DNA of 64,000 bases from Acuticoccus yangtzensis (GCF_001927245.1 NZ_MJUX01000001.1:868001-932000); one strand, 5' to 3'. Numbered from the stretch's first letter, positions 52,844-61,552 are shown. Notes: a model not told the origin generated them from the letters alone. Numbers and translations are program-made.

Positions 52844-54121
52844 ATGACATCGGCCATCGTCGTCTTCGCCGTGCTGCTTCTGATCGGCACGCCCATCGCG
52901 CTCCTCATGACGCTGTCGGGCCTCGCCGGAAGCTGGGAGCTGGGCGGCCTCAGATTCGTGCAGATCATCGCCGAGCGCATGTTTTCGGGCGTCTCGGGCT
53001 ATCTGTTGATGGCCATCCCCTACTTCATCTTCACGTCCGAGCTGATGAACCAGGCGGGGCTGACGGAGCGCCTGATCGCCTTCAACAACGCGCTGCTGGG
53101 GCGCATCCGCGGCGCGCTCAGCCACGTCAACATCGTCGTGTCGCTGTTCTTCTCCGGCCTCACCGGCGCGGCGATCACCGACACGGTGGCGATCGGCAAG
53201 ATCATCATCCCCGCCATGAAGCGCGAGGGCTATACGCCCGCCTATGCCGCCGCCGTCACCGCGTGCTCGTCGATCATCGGGCCGATCATCCCGCCGTCGG
53301 TCATCATGGTGGTCTATGCCTCCATTTTGCAGAACGTGTCGGTGCTGGACCTCTTCGCGGCGGGCATTGCGCCCGGCATCCTGATGACGGCGTCGCTCCT
53401 CGTCGCCTCCTTCGTGATGGCGTGGCTCTATAAATTCCCGCGCCACGGCGACACCAATCTGCGCGCCGCCGCGCGGGCCTTCGTGCCGACGATCCCGGCG
53501 CTTCTGGTGCCGGTGATCATCCTCGGCGGCATCCTGGGCGGGCTCACCACCATCACCGAGGCCTCGGCCTTCGCGGCGATGTACACGCTGATCCTCGGCT
53601 TCCTCGTCTACCGGACGCTGACCGTTCGCAAGGTGTGGGACTGCCTGGTGGCGACGGTGCGGTTCTCGGGCGTCGTCTTCTTCCTGCTCGCCTCGTCGAC
53701 GGTGCTCGGCTGGTTCGTCACCCGCTCGGGCCTGGCGCGGGACGCGGCGTCCATCATCACCTCCATCTCCGACAACTGGATGGTGCAGATCGGGCTCGTC
53801 AACGTCCTCCTCATCCTGCTCGGCACGGTGCTGGACGTGTTGCCGGCGCTGGTGGTGGTGGCGCCGGTGCTGGTTCCGGCGATGGTGCAGCTCGGCTTCG
53901 ATCCGCTGCACTTCGCCATCGTGATGATCATCACGCTGAACGTCGCCAACATCACGCCGCCGGTGGGGATGACGCTGATGACCGCCTCGCAGATCGCGGG
54001 TGTGCCTTATGAGCGTGCGATCCTGACCTCGCTGCCGTTCTATCTCAGCCACCTCGCGGTGATTGCGATCGTGTCGCTGTGGCCGGCCTTCGTGCTCTTC
54101 ATCCCCGGCCTCTTCGACTAA
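52844..54121 (+). CDS. TRAP transporter large permease (DctM-like), plus arm
   Basis: 425 residues, about 12 membrane segments, with FAVLLLIGTPIALLMTLSGLAG at the start, GLTGAAITDTVAIGKIIIPAM and CSSIIGPIIPPSVIMVVYAS in the middle and PPVGMTLMTASQIAG near the end. It is the sodium-symport channel of the plus-arm TRAP system. The aminotransferase gene follows 39 bp later with AGGAG. Confidence 0.9.
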   Translation: MTSAIVVFAVLLLIGTPIALLMTLSGLAGSWELGGLRFVQIIAERMFSGVSGYLLMAIPYFIFTSELMNQAGLTERLIAFNNALLGRIRGALSHVNIVVSLFFSGLTGAAITDTVAIGKIIIPAMKREGYTPAYAAAVTACSSIIGPIIPPSVIMVVYASILQNVSVLDLFAAGIAPGILMTASLLVASFVMAWLYKFPRHGDTNLRAAARAFVPTIPALLVPVIILGGILGGLTTITEASAFAAMYTLILGFLVYRTLTVRKVWDCLVATVRFSGVVFFLLASSTVLGWFVTRSGLARDAASIITSISDNWMVQIGLVNVLLILLGTVLDVLPALVVVAPVLVPAMVQLGFDPLHFAIVMIITLNVANITPPVGMTLMTASQIAGVPYERAILTSLPFYLSHLAVIAIVSLWPAFVLFIPGLFD

Positions 54122-54160
54122 CTTTGCGGCCGGCGGATCCGGCCATTCAGGAGTCACCCC

Positions 54161-55534
54161 ATGGCGCTCGACGCCCCGACGAATTCCACCATCATCGCCG
54201 AATTTCGCGACCGCACGCGGCGGTCGGCCGAGCAGGCGGCGGCCGCGCGGAGCGTGTTCCCGTCCGGCATCACGCACGATGCGCGGCGCATGTCGCCCTA
54301 CCCGGTCACGGTCGACCAGGGCAAAGCCGGCCGGAAGTGGGACATCGACGGCAACGAATATGTCGACTATTTCGGCGGCCACGGGGCGCTGCTGCTGGGC
54401 CATTGCCACCCGCGGGTGACGGCGGCGATCAAGGCGGCGCTGGACGACGGGACGCAATTCGCCGCCTCCACCACGCGCGAGTACGAGTGGGGCCGCGCGG
54501 TGATCGACATGGTGCCGTCGGCCGAGCGGGTGCGCTTCACCTCCTCCGGCACCGAGGCGACGCTTCTGGCGCTGCGGCTGGCGCGAGCCTTCACCGGCCG
54601 CACCAAACTCCTGCGCTTCGCGTCCTATTTCCACGGCTGGCACGACCACATGACGTCCGGCTACAACAGCCACTTCGACGGGTCCGCGACGGCGGGCGTG
54701 CTCCCGTCGATCGCCGCGGACGTGGTCCTGGTGCAGCCGAACGACATCGAGGGCGCCCGCGCGGCGCTGGCGGCGGGCGACATCGCGGCGGTGATCATCG
54801 AGCCGACGGGCGCCTCGTTCGGCCGTGTGCCGATCGCGGACGGTGTGCTGGCGGCGCTGCGCGAGGCGACGGAGGCCACCGGCACGCTCCTCATCTTCGA
54901 CGAGGTGATTTCAGGCTTCCGCTGCGCCCCCGGCGGCGCGCAGGAGGCCTACGGCATCACGCCCGACCTGACGACGATGGCGAAGATCGTGGCGGGCGGG
55001 CTGCCGGGCGGCTGCGTCGGCGGCCGGGCGGACATCCTGGAGCGGCTCGACTTCGACGCGGCGGCCGAAAAAGGGTTCGAGAAGATCGGCCACCCCGGCA
55101 CCTTCAACGCCAATCCGGTGTCGGCGGCGGCGGGGATCGCGGCGCTCGACATCATCAAGACGTCCGGCGCGTGCGAGACGGCGAACGCCTACACGGCGGA
55201 GCTGCGGGACCGGCTCAACCACCTCTTCGCCGAGACCGGAACGCCGTGGGCCTGCTATGGCACCTTCTCGGGCTTCCAGATCTTCCTCAACACCCAGAAG
55301 CGCGCCATCGACCCGGTGAACTTCAACCCTTTCGCGGTGCCGTTCATGGAGCTGAAGGCGGCACCTGGACCGCTGGTCGACCGCTTGCGCATGGCGATGA
55401 TGCTGAACGGGGTGGACCTGTCCGGCTGGCCGGGCGGTCTCGTCAGCGCGGTGCACACGGCGGACGACATGGCGCACACGCTGGCGGCGTTCAAATCCGC
55501 CCTCGCCCGCCTGAAGGACGAGCCGGACCTATGA
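54161..55534 (+). CDS. Class III PLP aminotransferase, glutamate-1-semialdehyde mutase-like
   Basis: 457 residues. SVFPSGITHDAR at the start, SSGTEATLLALRLARAFTGR (PLP phosphate-binding), IFDEVISGFR and PLP Lys275 in TMAKIVAGGLPGG give a HemL-like enzyme. It is a transporter-linked paralogue rather than biosynthetic HemL. Relatives act as aminotransferases, aminomutases or amino-acid racemases. In this operon with a D-carbamoylase opposite and a D-threonine-aldolase-like partner overlapping downstream (ATGA), a D-amino acid or beta-amino acid is a plausible substrate. Confidence 0.85.
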   Translation: MALDAPTNSTIIAEFRDRTRRSAEQAAAARSVFPSGITHDARRMSPYPVTVDQGKAGRKWDIDGNEYVDYFGGHGALLLGHCHPRVTAAIKAALDDGTQFAASTTREYEWGRAVIDMVPSAERVRFTSSGTEATLLALRLARAFTGRTKLLRFASYFHGWHDHMTSGYNSHFDGSATAGVLPSIAADVVLVQPNDIEGARAALAAGDIAAVIIEPTGASFGRVPIADGVLAALREATEATGTLLIFDEVISGFRCAPGGAQEAYGITPDLTTMAKIVAGGLPGGCVGGRADILERLDFDAAAEKGFEKIGHPGTFNANPVSAAAGIAALDIIKTSGACETANAYTAELRDRLNHLFAETGTPWACYGTFSGFQIFLNTQKRAIDPVNFNPFAVPFMELKAAPGPLVDRLRMAMMLNGVDLSGWPGGLVSAVHTADDMAHTLAAFKSALARLKDEPDL

Positions 55535-56619
55535 GCACGCGCGCCGCGACACCGCCTCCCGCCACGCTGGCCGAGATCGATACGCCCGCCGTCCTCATCG
55601 ACACGGCGAAGGTGGAGGCCAACCTTGCCCGCGCGCAGGCCTATGCGGATGCGCACGGGCTGGCGCTGAGGCCGCACATCAAGACGCATAAGTTGCCGCT
55701 CTGGGCGCAGCGGCAGGTGGACCTCGGCGCGGTCGGCATCACCTGCCAGAAGCTCGGCGAGGCGGAGGTGATGGCGGACGCGGGGATCCGCGACATCTTC
55801 ATCCCCTACAACATCCTGGGCGCGGCGAAGCTCGACCGTCTGGCGGCGCTGCACGAGGCGATCACCATCGCCGTCGGCGCCGACAGCGAGATCACCGTGG
55901 CGGGTTATGCGGCGCGCTTCACCGACCCCGCCAATCCCCTCCCCGTGGTGGTGGAGGTGGACACGGGGGCGCTCAGATGCGGGGTGACCTCGGTGGAGGC
56001 GCTGGTGGATCTGGCGCGGCAGATCGAGGGAGCGCCGGGGCTGACGTTCGAGGGTCTCTTCACCTATCCGCCGCGGGACAAGGCGGGGGAGATCAACGCC
56101 TTCTTCGGCGAGGCGATCGCGGCGTTGACGGCGGCGGGGTGTCCGCCGCGCCGGGTTTCCAACGGCGGATCGCCGAACTTCTACAGCGCGGCGGACGTGA
56201 CCCACGCGACGGAGCACCGCCCCGGCACCTACATCTATTCGGACAGGATGCAGGTGGCGTTCGGCCACGGCACGCTGGAGGACTGCGCGCTTACCGTTCT
56301 CCTGACGGTGGTGAGCGCGCCGGTCCCCGGCCGCGTTGTGCTGGACGCCGGCTCGAAGGGTCTGGCGGCCGACCTCGCCCCGGTGCCGGGCCACGGCCAT
56401 CTGGTGGAATATCCGGAGGCGGTCATCACCTCGCTCAGCGAGGAGCATGCGGTGGTGGACGTGTCGGCCTGCCCCGTCCCGCCGAAGATCGGCGAGCGGG
56501 TACGCGTCATCCCGAACCACGTGTGCGTGATCTCGAACCTGTTCGACGCGGTGCATCTGATGGACGGCGACAAGGTGAGCGCGCTCGTCCCGGTCGCGGC
56601 GCGCGGGTTGATGGCCTGA
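55531..56619 (+). CDS. D-threonine aldolase / D-serine dehydratase-like PLP enzyme
   Basis: 362 residues; the ATG overlaps the aminotransferase stop. Fold-type III: N-terminal alanine-racemase barrel with LRPHIKTHKLPLWAQ (PLP Lys51), VVVEVDTGALRCGV and SNGGSPNF phosphate-binding loop. The C-terminal domain has the metal pair seen in D-threonine aldolases and DSD1 (SEEHAVV and PNHVC). Members cleave beta-hydroxy-D-amino acids or dehydrate D-serine. Last gene of the plus arm; repeat copy B begins 27 bp later. Product may be glycine plus an aldehyde or an oxo acid. Confidence 0.85.
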   Translation: MSTRAATPPPATLAEIDTPAVLIDTAKVEANLARAQAYADAHGLALRPHIKTHKLPLWAQRQVDLGAVGITCQKLGEAEVMADAGIRDIFIPYNILGAAKLDRLAALHEAITIAVGADSEITVAGYAARFTDPANPLPVVVEVDTGALRCGVTSVEALVDLARQIEGAPGLTFEGLFTYPPRDKAGEINAFFGEAIAALTAAGCPPRRVSNGGSPNFYSAADVTHATEHRPGTYIYSDRMQVAFGHGTLEDCALTVLLTVVSAPVPGRVVLDAGSKGLAADLAPVPGHGHLVEYPEAVITSLSEEHAVVDVSACPVPPKIGERVRVIPNHVCVISNLFDAVHLMDGDKVSALVPVAARGLMA

Positions 56620-56645
56620 TCGGGCGCTTTTTTCCGAAGAGATGA

Positions 56646-56851
56646 GGCGGGGTCAAGTGATCGCCCGGACCCGCGCGCAGTCCGCTTCTTCAGCGGGCGA
56701 GCACGGGGAGGACGGTCGCTTGACGCCGTCTCGTCTCTTCACAGGCTTGATGCAGGGTGTCAGCTCGGGCTTCTTCAGCCCGATCTGACCCCTGCCCGGT
56801 GGCGAACCGGGGGGAGCGCGAGGGGGGAACGCCCTCGCGGGGCGCTGCCGC
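56646..56851 (+). repeat. Structured intergenic repeat, copy B
   Basis: About 206 nt between converging operons, inverted relative to copy A. Helices: P1 11 bp (56652-56662 with 56714-56724, two G-T) enclosing CCGCT/AGCGG with loop TCTTC; P2 long stem opening GCAGGG and closing CCCTGC with inner TCGGGCT/AGCCCGA around TCTTC (about 56752-56796); P3 CCGGT/ACCGG around GGCGA (56796-56810); P4 CGCGAGGG/CCCTCGCG (56817-56839). In P1 and P3 both partners change together relative to copy A. The G-T pairs are stable only if this strand is the RNA. Class not recognised. Confidence 0.8.
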
Positions 56852-56888
56852 GGGGACGACTGCGCAAGTGAGGACGGGTGGCGCCGCC

Positions 56889-58454
56889 TCAGGCCCGCGC
56901 TCTGATCCGATGGAGTTCCGGCAGCACCCGCCCCAAGTCGGCGGCACGGCCTTCGCCGAACGCGAAATAGACATCGCGGAACAGGGCGAAGAGGTCGGCG
57001 TAGGCCGGGGCGGCGGTGGGGTCCGGCGTGAAGGTGCGCATGGGCGGGCAGAGCGCGGCCTGGCCTTCGGCGATGGTGGCGAAGGCGCCGGCGGCGAGAC
57101 CTGCGAAGACGCAGGAACCGACGCCCACGGGCGAGGCCGTCGGCACCAGGATATCGCGCCCGAGGGCGTTGGCGTAGACTTGGTTCAGGACGTCGCTGCG
57201 CTGGGGGATGCCGCCGGCGTTGATGATCCGCTCGGCCGGAACGCCGCCCTCCACCATCCGCTCGATGATGATGCGCACGTGCAGCGCCATGCCTTCGATG
57301 GCGGCGAAGAGCTCGTCGGCGGCGGTGGAGCCCAGCGTCCAGCCGAGGGTGAGGCCGCCGAGGTCGGGGCGCACGAGAACGGTGCGGTCGCCGTTGTCCC
57401 AGGGGACGCGCAGGAGGCCGGTGGAGCCGGGGCGCATGGCGTCCAGCCCGGCCGAGAGTTCGGCGATGGGCACACCGGCGCGGCGGGCGATGGCGTCGAA
57501 CACGTCGCCGGTGGCGGACTGGCCGGCCTCGACGCCCATCAGGGCCGGGTCGACGCTACCGGGGACGAGGCCGCAGAGCCCGGCGATGGTGCCGAGGTCC
57601 GGCGGCCCCACGGCGATGATGCAGGTGGAGGTGCCCACCACGTTGACGATATCGCCGAGGCGGCAGCCGGAGCCGATGGCGTCCCAGTGCGCATCAAAGG
57701 CGCCGACGGGGATGGGGATGCCCTCCGCGAGGCCCAGTTTGTCGGCCCATTCGGCGCTGAGGTGGCCGGCGAGGCGGTCGGATGTGGCGACGGGACCGGC
57801 GAGGCGGTCGTTGATGCCGGCCAAGAGCGGGTCGATGCCGGCGAGGATCTCCTGTGGCGGGAGGCCGCCCCATTTGGGGTTCCACATCCACTTGTGGCCC
57901 ATAGCGCAGGCGGAGCGCACGACGTCTTGCGGGCGCTTCACACCGGCGAGCGTTGCGGCGACCATGTCGCAATGCTCGACGGCGGAGGCGATGCGGGAGG
58001 CGTCAGGCGCATGGCGCAGGGCGTGGAGGAGCTTGGCGTAGCCCCATTCGTGGGAGTAGACGCCGCCGCACCAGTCGATCGCCTCGTGACCTGCGGCGCG
58101 GAAGGCGGCGGTGATCTCGGCCGCCTCGCGGTGGGCGCGGTGGTCGCACCAGAGGTAGTAGTCGCCGACGGGTTGAAGGTCCTCGTCCACGGGGAGGACG
58201 CTGGAGCCGGTGGTGTCGCAGGCGATGGCGGCGACGGAGCGCCCGTCGATCCCGGCATCGGTGACGGCGGTGCGCGCGGCGGTGGCGAGCGCGGCCATAT
58301 GGTCGGCGTGGGACTGGGTGGCGCGGAACGGGTCGGCGGGGTCGGTGTGGAGGGGGTAGGAGGCGATGGCGGTGGAGAGGTGCTCGCCGCCGGTTTCCAT
58401 GAGGGTGACGCGCACCGAGAGGGTGCCGAAGTCGACGCCTGCGACGATGGCCAT
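56889..58454 (-). CDS. FGGY-family carbohydrate kinase, ribulokinase-like
   Basis: 521 residues from ATG 58454 with GGGAAGGG about 8 bp upstream. GVDFGTLSVRVTLME at the start (phosphate 1), ACDTTGSSVLPVDE, WCDHRAHREA and the adenosine-type blocks VVGTSTCIIAVG, INAGGIPQRSDVLNQVYANALGRDI match AraB/ribulokinases (about 560 residues in E. coli). It would phosphorylate L- or D-ribulose or a related ketose. Last gene of the operon with an AraD-like epimerase. No AraA isomerase is present, so a ketose or a polyol-derived ketose is the likely entry sugar. Confidence 0.85.
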   Translation of the reverse strand: MAIVAGVDFGTLSVRVTLMETGGEHLSTAIASYPLHTDPADPFRATQSHADHMAALATAARTAVTDAGIDGRSVAAIACDTTGSSVLPVDEDLQPVGDYYLWCDHRAHREAAEITAAFRAAGHEAIDWCGGVYSHEWGYAKLLHALRHAPDASRIASAVEHCDMVAATLAGVKRPQDVVRSACAMGHKWMWNPKWGGLPPQEILAGIDPLLAGINDRLAGPVATSDRLAGHLSAEWADKLGLAEGIPIPVGAFDAHWDAIGSGCRLGDIVNVVGTSTCIIAVGPPDLGTIAGLCGLVPGSVDPALMGVEAGQSATGDVFDAIARRAGVPIAELSAGLDAMRPGSTGLLRVPWDNGDRTVLVRPDLGGLTLGWTLGSTAADELFAAIEGMALHVRIIIERMVEGGVPAERIINAGGIPQRSDVLNQVYANALGRDILVPTASPVGVGSCVFAGLAAGAFATIAEGQAALCPPMRTFTPDPTAAPAYADLFALFRDVYFAFGEGRAADLGRVLPELHRIRARA

Positions 58455-58456
58455 CG

Positions 58457-58804
58457 TCAGCGCCCTTCCCCGCGGCGCCGGCCATGGCCGCGCCGTTCCC
58501 CGCGGCGCCGGCCATGGCCGCGCCGTTCGCCCCGGTGCAGGTCCGCGCCGTGGAGGTCGCGGCCATGCCGGTCGGCGCCGTGCGGGTCGCGGCCGCGCCG
58601 ATCGCTGCCGTGGAGTCCGGCGCCAGGCCGGTCACTGCCGTGGACGCCGCCCCCAGGCAGGTCGCTGCCATGCCGGTCGCCGCCGTGCCGGTCGCCGCAG
58701 GACCAGTGCGCATTGGCCCGAGACGCGGCGCGCCCGTCCTTGACCTGCCCATCCCTGACCTGGCCGTCCCTGCCCTGCCCGCGCATCGTGCGGCTACTGG
58801 CCAT
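58457..58804 (-). CDS. Possible small His/Arg/Asp/Gly-rich repeat protein between araD and the kinase
   Basis: 115 codons starting inside the last bases of the araD-like gene and stopping 2 bp before the kinase ATG. It encodes ~16 pentapeptides of the type GDRHG (GSDRP, GRDLH, GADLH) and then two 10-residue GERRGHGRRR repeats. It matches no family I know. No ribosome site was seen before it, and other frames are also open in this GC-rich repeat DNA, so translation is doubtful. Its exact fit between the two genes is the reason to list it. If not coding, this 339-bp gap is a repeat spacer. Confidence 0.3.
   Translation of the reverse strand: MASSRTMRGQGRDGQVRDGQVKDGRAASRANAHWSCGDRHGGDRHGSDLPGGGVHGSDRPGAGLHGSDRRGRDPHGADRHGRDLHGADLHRGERRGHGRRRGERRGHGRRRGEGR
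58466..58525 (-). repeat. 30-bp direct repeat, two identical copies
   Basis: A 30-bp unit beginning TTCCCCGCGGCGCCGGCCAT occurs at 58466-58495 and 58496-58525 with no mismatch. Farther right, to about 58680, the DNA continues as degenerate 15-bp repeats (GTCGC(T/C)GCC-like). It lies between the epimerase and kinase genes. Confidence 0.75.
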
Positions 58805-59483
58805 AGGTGGCGGCGGCGCCGTGCTTGCGCAGGTAATGGCGGTCGCGCAGGTGGTCGGTGATGGCGGGGGCGGCGGGGGCGAGCGTCAAAGTGAGGTAGG
58901 CCATGCGGGCGATCTCTTCGAGCAGGAAGGCGTTCTCCACCGCGGCCTCTGGCGTCTCGCCCCAGACGAAGGGCCCGTGGCCCTGCACCAGAGCGGCGGG
59001 CACCTCGCCGGGGTCGCGCCCGGCGAACGCCTCGACGATGACGCGGCCGGTGGCGGCGACGTAGTCGGCACCCGTCTCGTCCGGCCGCAGCGCCCGGGTG
59101 ACGGGCACGGGGCCGCGAAAATAGTCGGCATGGGTGGTGCCGAGGCAGGGGATGGGCCGGCCGGCCTGGGCGAAGATGGTGGCGTAGGTGGAATGGGTGT
59201 GGACGACGCCGCCGATCCCCTCGAAGGCGCCGTAGAGCACCACATGGGTGGCAAGGTCGGAGGACGGCTTGAAGCGGTTGTCCTGCGGCACACCGTCCAT
59301 GGTGGTGAGGACGATCTGCTCGGCGGTCAGCGCATCATAGGGCACGCCGCTCGGCTTGATGGCGATGCGTCCGGCCGCGCGGTCGGCACCGCTGACGTTG
59401 CCGAAGGTGGAGATCACGAGGCCGCGCGCCACCGTTTCGACGTTGGCGGCCCGCACCCTCTCTTTCAGCGCATCAAGTGTCAT
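58794..59483 (-). CDS. L-ribulose-5-phosphate 4-epimerase (AraD-like class II aldolase fold)
   Basis: 229 residues, typical length. LVISTFGNVSGADRAAGRIAIKPSGVPYD at the start, then VVHTHSTYATIFAQAG (zinc His pair), TTHADYFRGPVPVTR and VQGHGPFVWG (third His). It epimerises L-ribulose 5-phosphate to D-xylulose 5-phosphate, linking the pathway to the pentose phosphate route. It is encoded 96 bp after the sugar-binding protein. Other sugar-phosphate aldolases share the fold, but the GNVSG and Asp motifs favour the epimerase. Confidence 0.9.
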   Translation of the reverse strand: MTLDALKERVRAANVETVARGLVISTFGNVSGADRAAGRIAIKPSGVPYDALTAEQIVLTTMDGVPQDNRFKPSSDLATHVVLYGAFEGIGGVVHTHSTYATIFAQAGRPIPCLGTTHADYFRGPVPVTRALRPDETGADYVAATGRVIVEAFAGRDPGEVPAALVQGHGPFVWGETPEAAVENAFLLEEIARMAYLTLTLAPAAPAITDHLRDRHYLRKHGAAATYGQ

Positions 59484-59508
59484 CGGTTCGTCCGGTCATC
59501 GAGGGGTT

Positions 59509-59533
59509 CGCCGCCGCACACGGCGCGGCGGCG
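59509..59533 (-). terminator. Hairpin between the binding-protein and epimerase genes
   Basis: CGCCGCCGC and GCGGCGGCG form a perfect 9-bp stem around a 7-nt loop, 47 bp after the binding-protein stop. No T-run. It may stabilise the upstream message so that the binding protein is made in excess. Confidence 0.4.
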
Positions 59534-59579
59534 GGAGGAAGGCCGCACGCCCACCATGGGGCGCGCGGGCCGTTCGGCG

Positions 59580-60527
59580 TCAGCGCGGGTCGGTCCAGCC
59601 CTTGTACTCTTCCAGGTTGTCGGCGGTGATCAGCTCGGGATCGAGGAGGACGGTGTCCTCGGCCGCCTTGTTACCCTGGAAGGCGTCGACGCCCATCTTC
59701 AGCGCCTGGCCGGCCATCACGTAAGGGTCCTGCGAGGCGGACGCCTTGATGAGCGAGGAGCCGCTTTCCAGCTCCTTCTCGATGTCGGGCGCACCGTCCA
59801 CGGCGGTGATGATGAACTCCGAGCGGCCGAGCTGCTTGGCGGCGAGCGCGGCGCCGATCGCGGTCGGATCGTTGATGGCGAACACGCCGTCGATATCGTC
59901 GAAGCGGGTGAGGAGGCCCTGCATGACGGCAAGGCCGCCCTCGCGCGAGCCCTGGCCGTTCTGGTCGTCGGACAGGACGGTGATGCCGGAATGGGCGGAG
60001 AAGACCTCCTTGCAGCCCTCGACCCGGTCGATGATCGACGACGAGGCGGGACCGTTGATGATGATCACGTTCCCCTCTTCGCCGATCTGGTCGATGATGT
60101 ACTGGCAGGCCTTGCGACCGGCGGCGACGTTGTCGGTCATGACGGTGACGTCAGCGCCGGGCGCGGACACGTCGAATGCGGCGACGGTGATGCCGGCATT
60201 TTGGGCGCGCTTCACGGCGGGGGCGATGGCCTTGGCGTCCACCGCGTTCAGCATGATGATGTCGACGCCGGCGGCGATGAAGTTGTCGATCTGGCTGACC
60301 TGCTTGTTGAGGTCGTAGTCGGCGGACACGGACGTCACCTGCACGTCCGGATTGATCTCCTTGGCGCGGTCCTCGATGCCCTTGATTGTGGCGACGAAGA
60401 ACGGGTTGCCGAGGAGGCCGACGGAGATGCCGATGGACTTCAGCTCCTTATCCTGAGCGGACGCGCCGGTTACGGCGAGCATCCCGGCGATGGCGGTGGT
60501 TGCGAGAAGCGTGGTGATTTTGCGCAT
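59580..60527 (-). CDS. Sugar ABC transporter periplasmic binding protein (RbsB-like)
   Basis: 315 residues from ATG 60527 with GGGAGGAAA upstream; signal peptide to TGASAQD (about 26). Peripla_BP_4 pattern: IGISVGLLGNPFFVATIKGIEDRA, QVSQIDNFIAAGVDIIMLNAVDAKAI, TVMTDNVAAGRKA and FAINDPTAIGAALA. It binds a monosaccharide or polyol for the permease and ATPase encoded before it. With the kinase and epimerase the ligand is probably a pentose, pentulose or pentitol. Confidence 0.9.
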   Translation of the reverse strand: MRKITTLLATTAIAGMLAVTGASAQDKELKSIGISVGLLGNPFFVATIKGIEDRAKEINPDVQVTSVSADYDLNKQVSQIDNFIAAGVDIIMLNAVDAKAIAPAVKRAQNAGITVAAFDVSAPGADVTVMTDNVAAGRKACQYIIDQIGEEGNVIIINGPASSSIIDRVEGCKEVFSAHSGITVLSDDQNGQGSREGGLAVMQGLLTRFDDIDGVFAINDPTAIGAALAAKQLGRSEFIITAVDGAPDIEKELESGSSLIKASASQDPYVMAGQALKMGVDAFQGNKAAEDTVLLDPELITADNLEEYKGWTDPR

Positions 60528-60556
60528 TATTGTTTCCTCCCAGAAGTGTTGCCGCG

Positions 60557-61552
60557 TCAGCCGCGGGTGCCCTTGAGCCGGTAGCGGTCGAGGGCGACGG
60601 CGACGATGATGACGAGGCCTTTGATGATGAACTGCCAGATGTCCGACACGCCGGTCAGGATGAGACCGTTCGAGAGGACGGCGATGATGAGCGCGCCGAT
60701 GAGCGTGCCCCAGATGGACCCGACGCCGCCCACGAAGGAGGTGCCGCCGAGGATGACGGCGGCGATGGCGTCGAGTTCGTAGGCCTGGCCCAGTTGCAGG
60801 CCGTTGGCCGCGTAGAGCCGCGCGGCGGACATGACGCCGCCGAGCCCCGCCATGAGACCGCTCATGGCGTAGACGAAGAGGAGGACGAGGCTGACCTTGA
60901 TGCCGGTCAGGCGCGCGGCCTCCATGTTGCCGCCGATGGAGTAGATCCACAGGCCGAGCACGGTGCGGCGCAGGATCACCCACGACAGGACGATGACGCC
61001 GACCGCGATGATGGCGAGCCACGGCACGCCGAAGAGCGAGCCGTTGCCGATCGCCTCGAACGGCAGGTCGGAGTTGAAGACGGTGGTGTCGCCGCCGAGG
61101 AGCCGGGCGAGGCCGCGCACGGCGGTGAGCGTTCCGAGCGTGACGATGAAGGGTGGCAGGCCGAGGTAGGCGACGAGCCCGCCGTTCACCAGGCCGCAGG
61201 CGAGGCCCATGGCGAGGGCGAGCGGGATGCCGACCATGCCGATATCGGGCCACAGCGAGGCGATGACGGCGACCATGGCGGAGGCGGCGAGCACGGAGCC
61301 GACGGACAGGTCGATGCCACCGGTGAGGATGACGAAGGTCATGCCGGCGGCCAGCACGATGTTGATCGACGCCTGCTGCATGACGATCGACAGGTTGTTG
61401 ACCGTCAAGAATTTGCCGGACATGACCTCGAAGCCGATGCCGAGGAGGATGAGGACCGGCAGCATGCCGAGCGCGGTGAAGAGAACGCGCAATTGCTGCT
61501 TGCGGTCGGCGTTGGCGGCGGAGGGCGCCGCCTGATTGGTCGCGGTGCTCAC
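60557..61552 (-). CDS. Sugar ABC transporter permease (RbsC-like)
   Basis: 331 residues, eight to ten hydrophobic segments. [40 protein letters not shown] and [25 protein letters not shown] are diagnostic for CUT2 permeases. The start overlaps the ATPase stop (ATGA at 61549-61552). The binding-protein gene follows after 29 bp. Confidence 0.9.
   Translation of the reverse strand: MSTATNQAAPSAANADRKQQLRVLFTALGMLPVLILLGIGFEVMSGKFLTVNNLSIVMQQASINIVLAAGMTFVILTGGIDLSVGSVLAASAMVAVIASLWPDIGMVGIPLALAMGLACGLVNGGLVAYLGLPPFIVTLGTLTAVRGLARLLGGDTTVFNSDLPFEAIGNGSLFGVPWLAIIAVGVIVLSWVILRRTVLGLWIYSIGGNMEAARLTGIKVSLVLLFVYAMSGLMAGLGGVMSAARLYAANGLQLGQAYELDAIAAVILGGTSFVGGVGSIWGTLIGALIIAVLSNGLILTGVSDIWQFIIKGLVIIVAVALDRYRLKGTRG

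Noticed and set aside
54161-55534. HemL-like gene as the tetrapyrrole biosynthetic enzyme
   Set aside because: Alphaproteobacteria usually make 5-aminolevulinate with ALA synthase, and this gene sits in a TRAP catabolic operon overlapping a D-threonine-aldolase-like gene.
58003-58752. Alternative minus-strand frame of 249 codons overlapping the kinase start
   Set aside because: Most of it lies out of frame within the clear FGGY kinase gene. The translation beyond the repeat part is Arg/Pro-rich noise.
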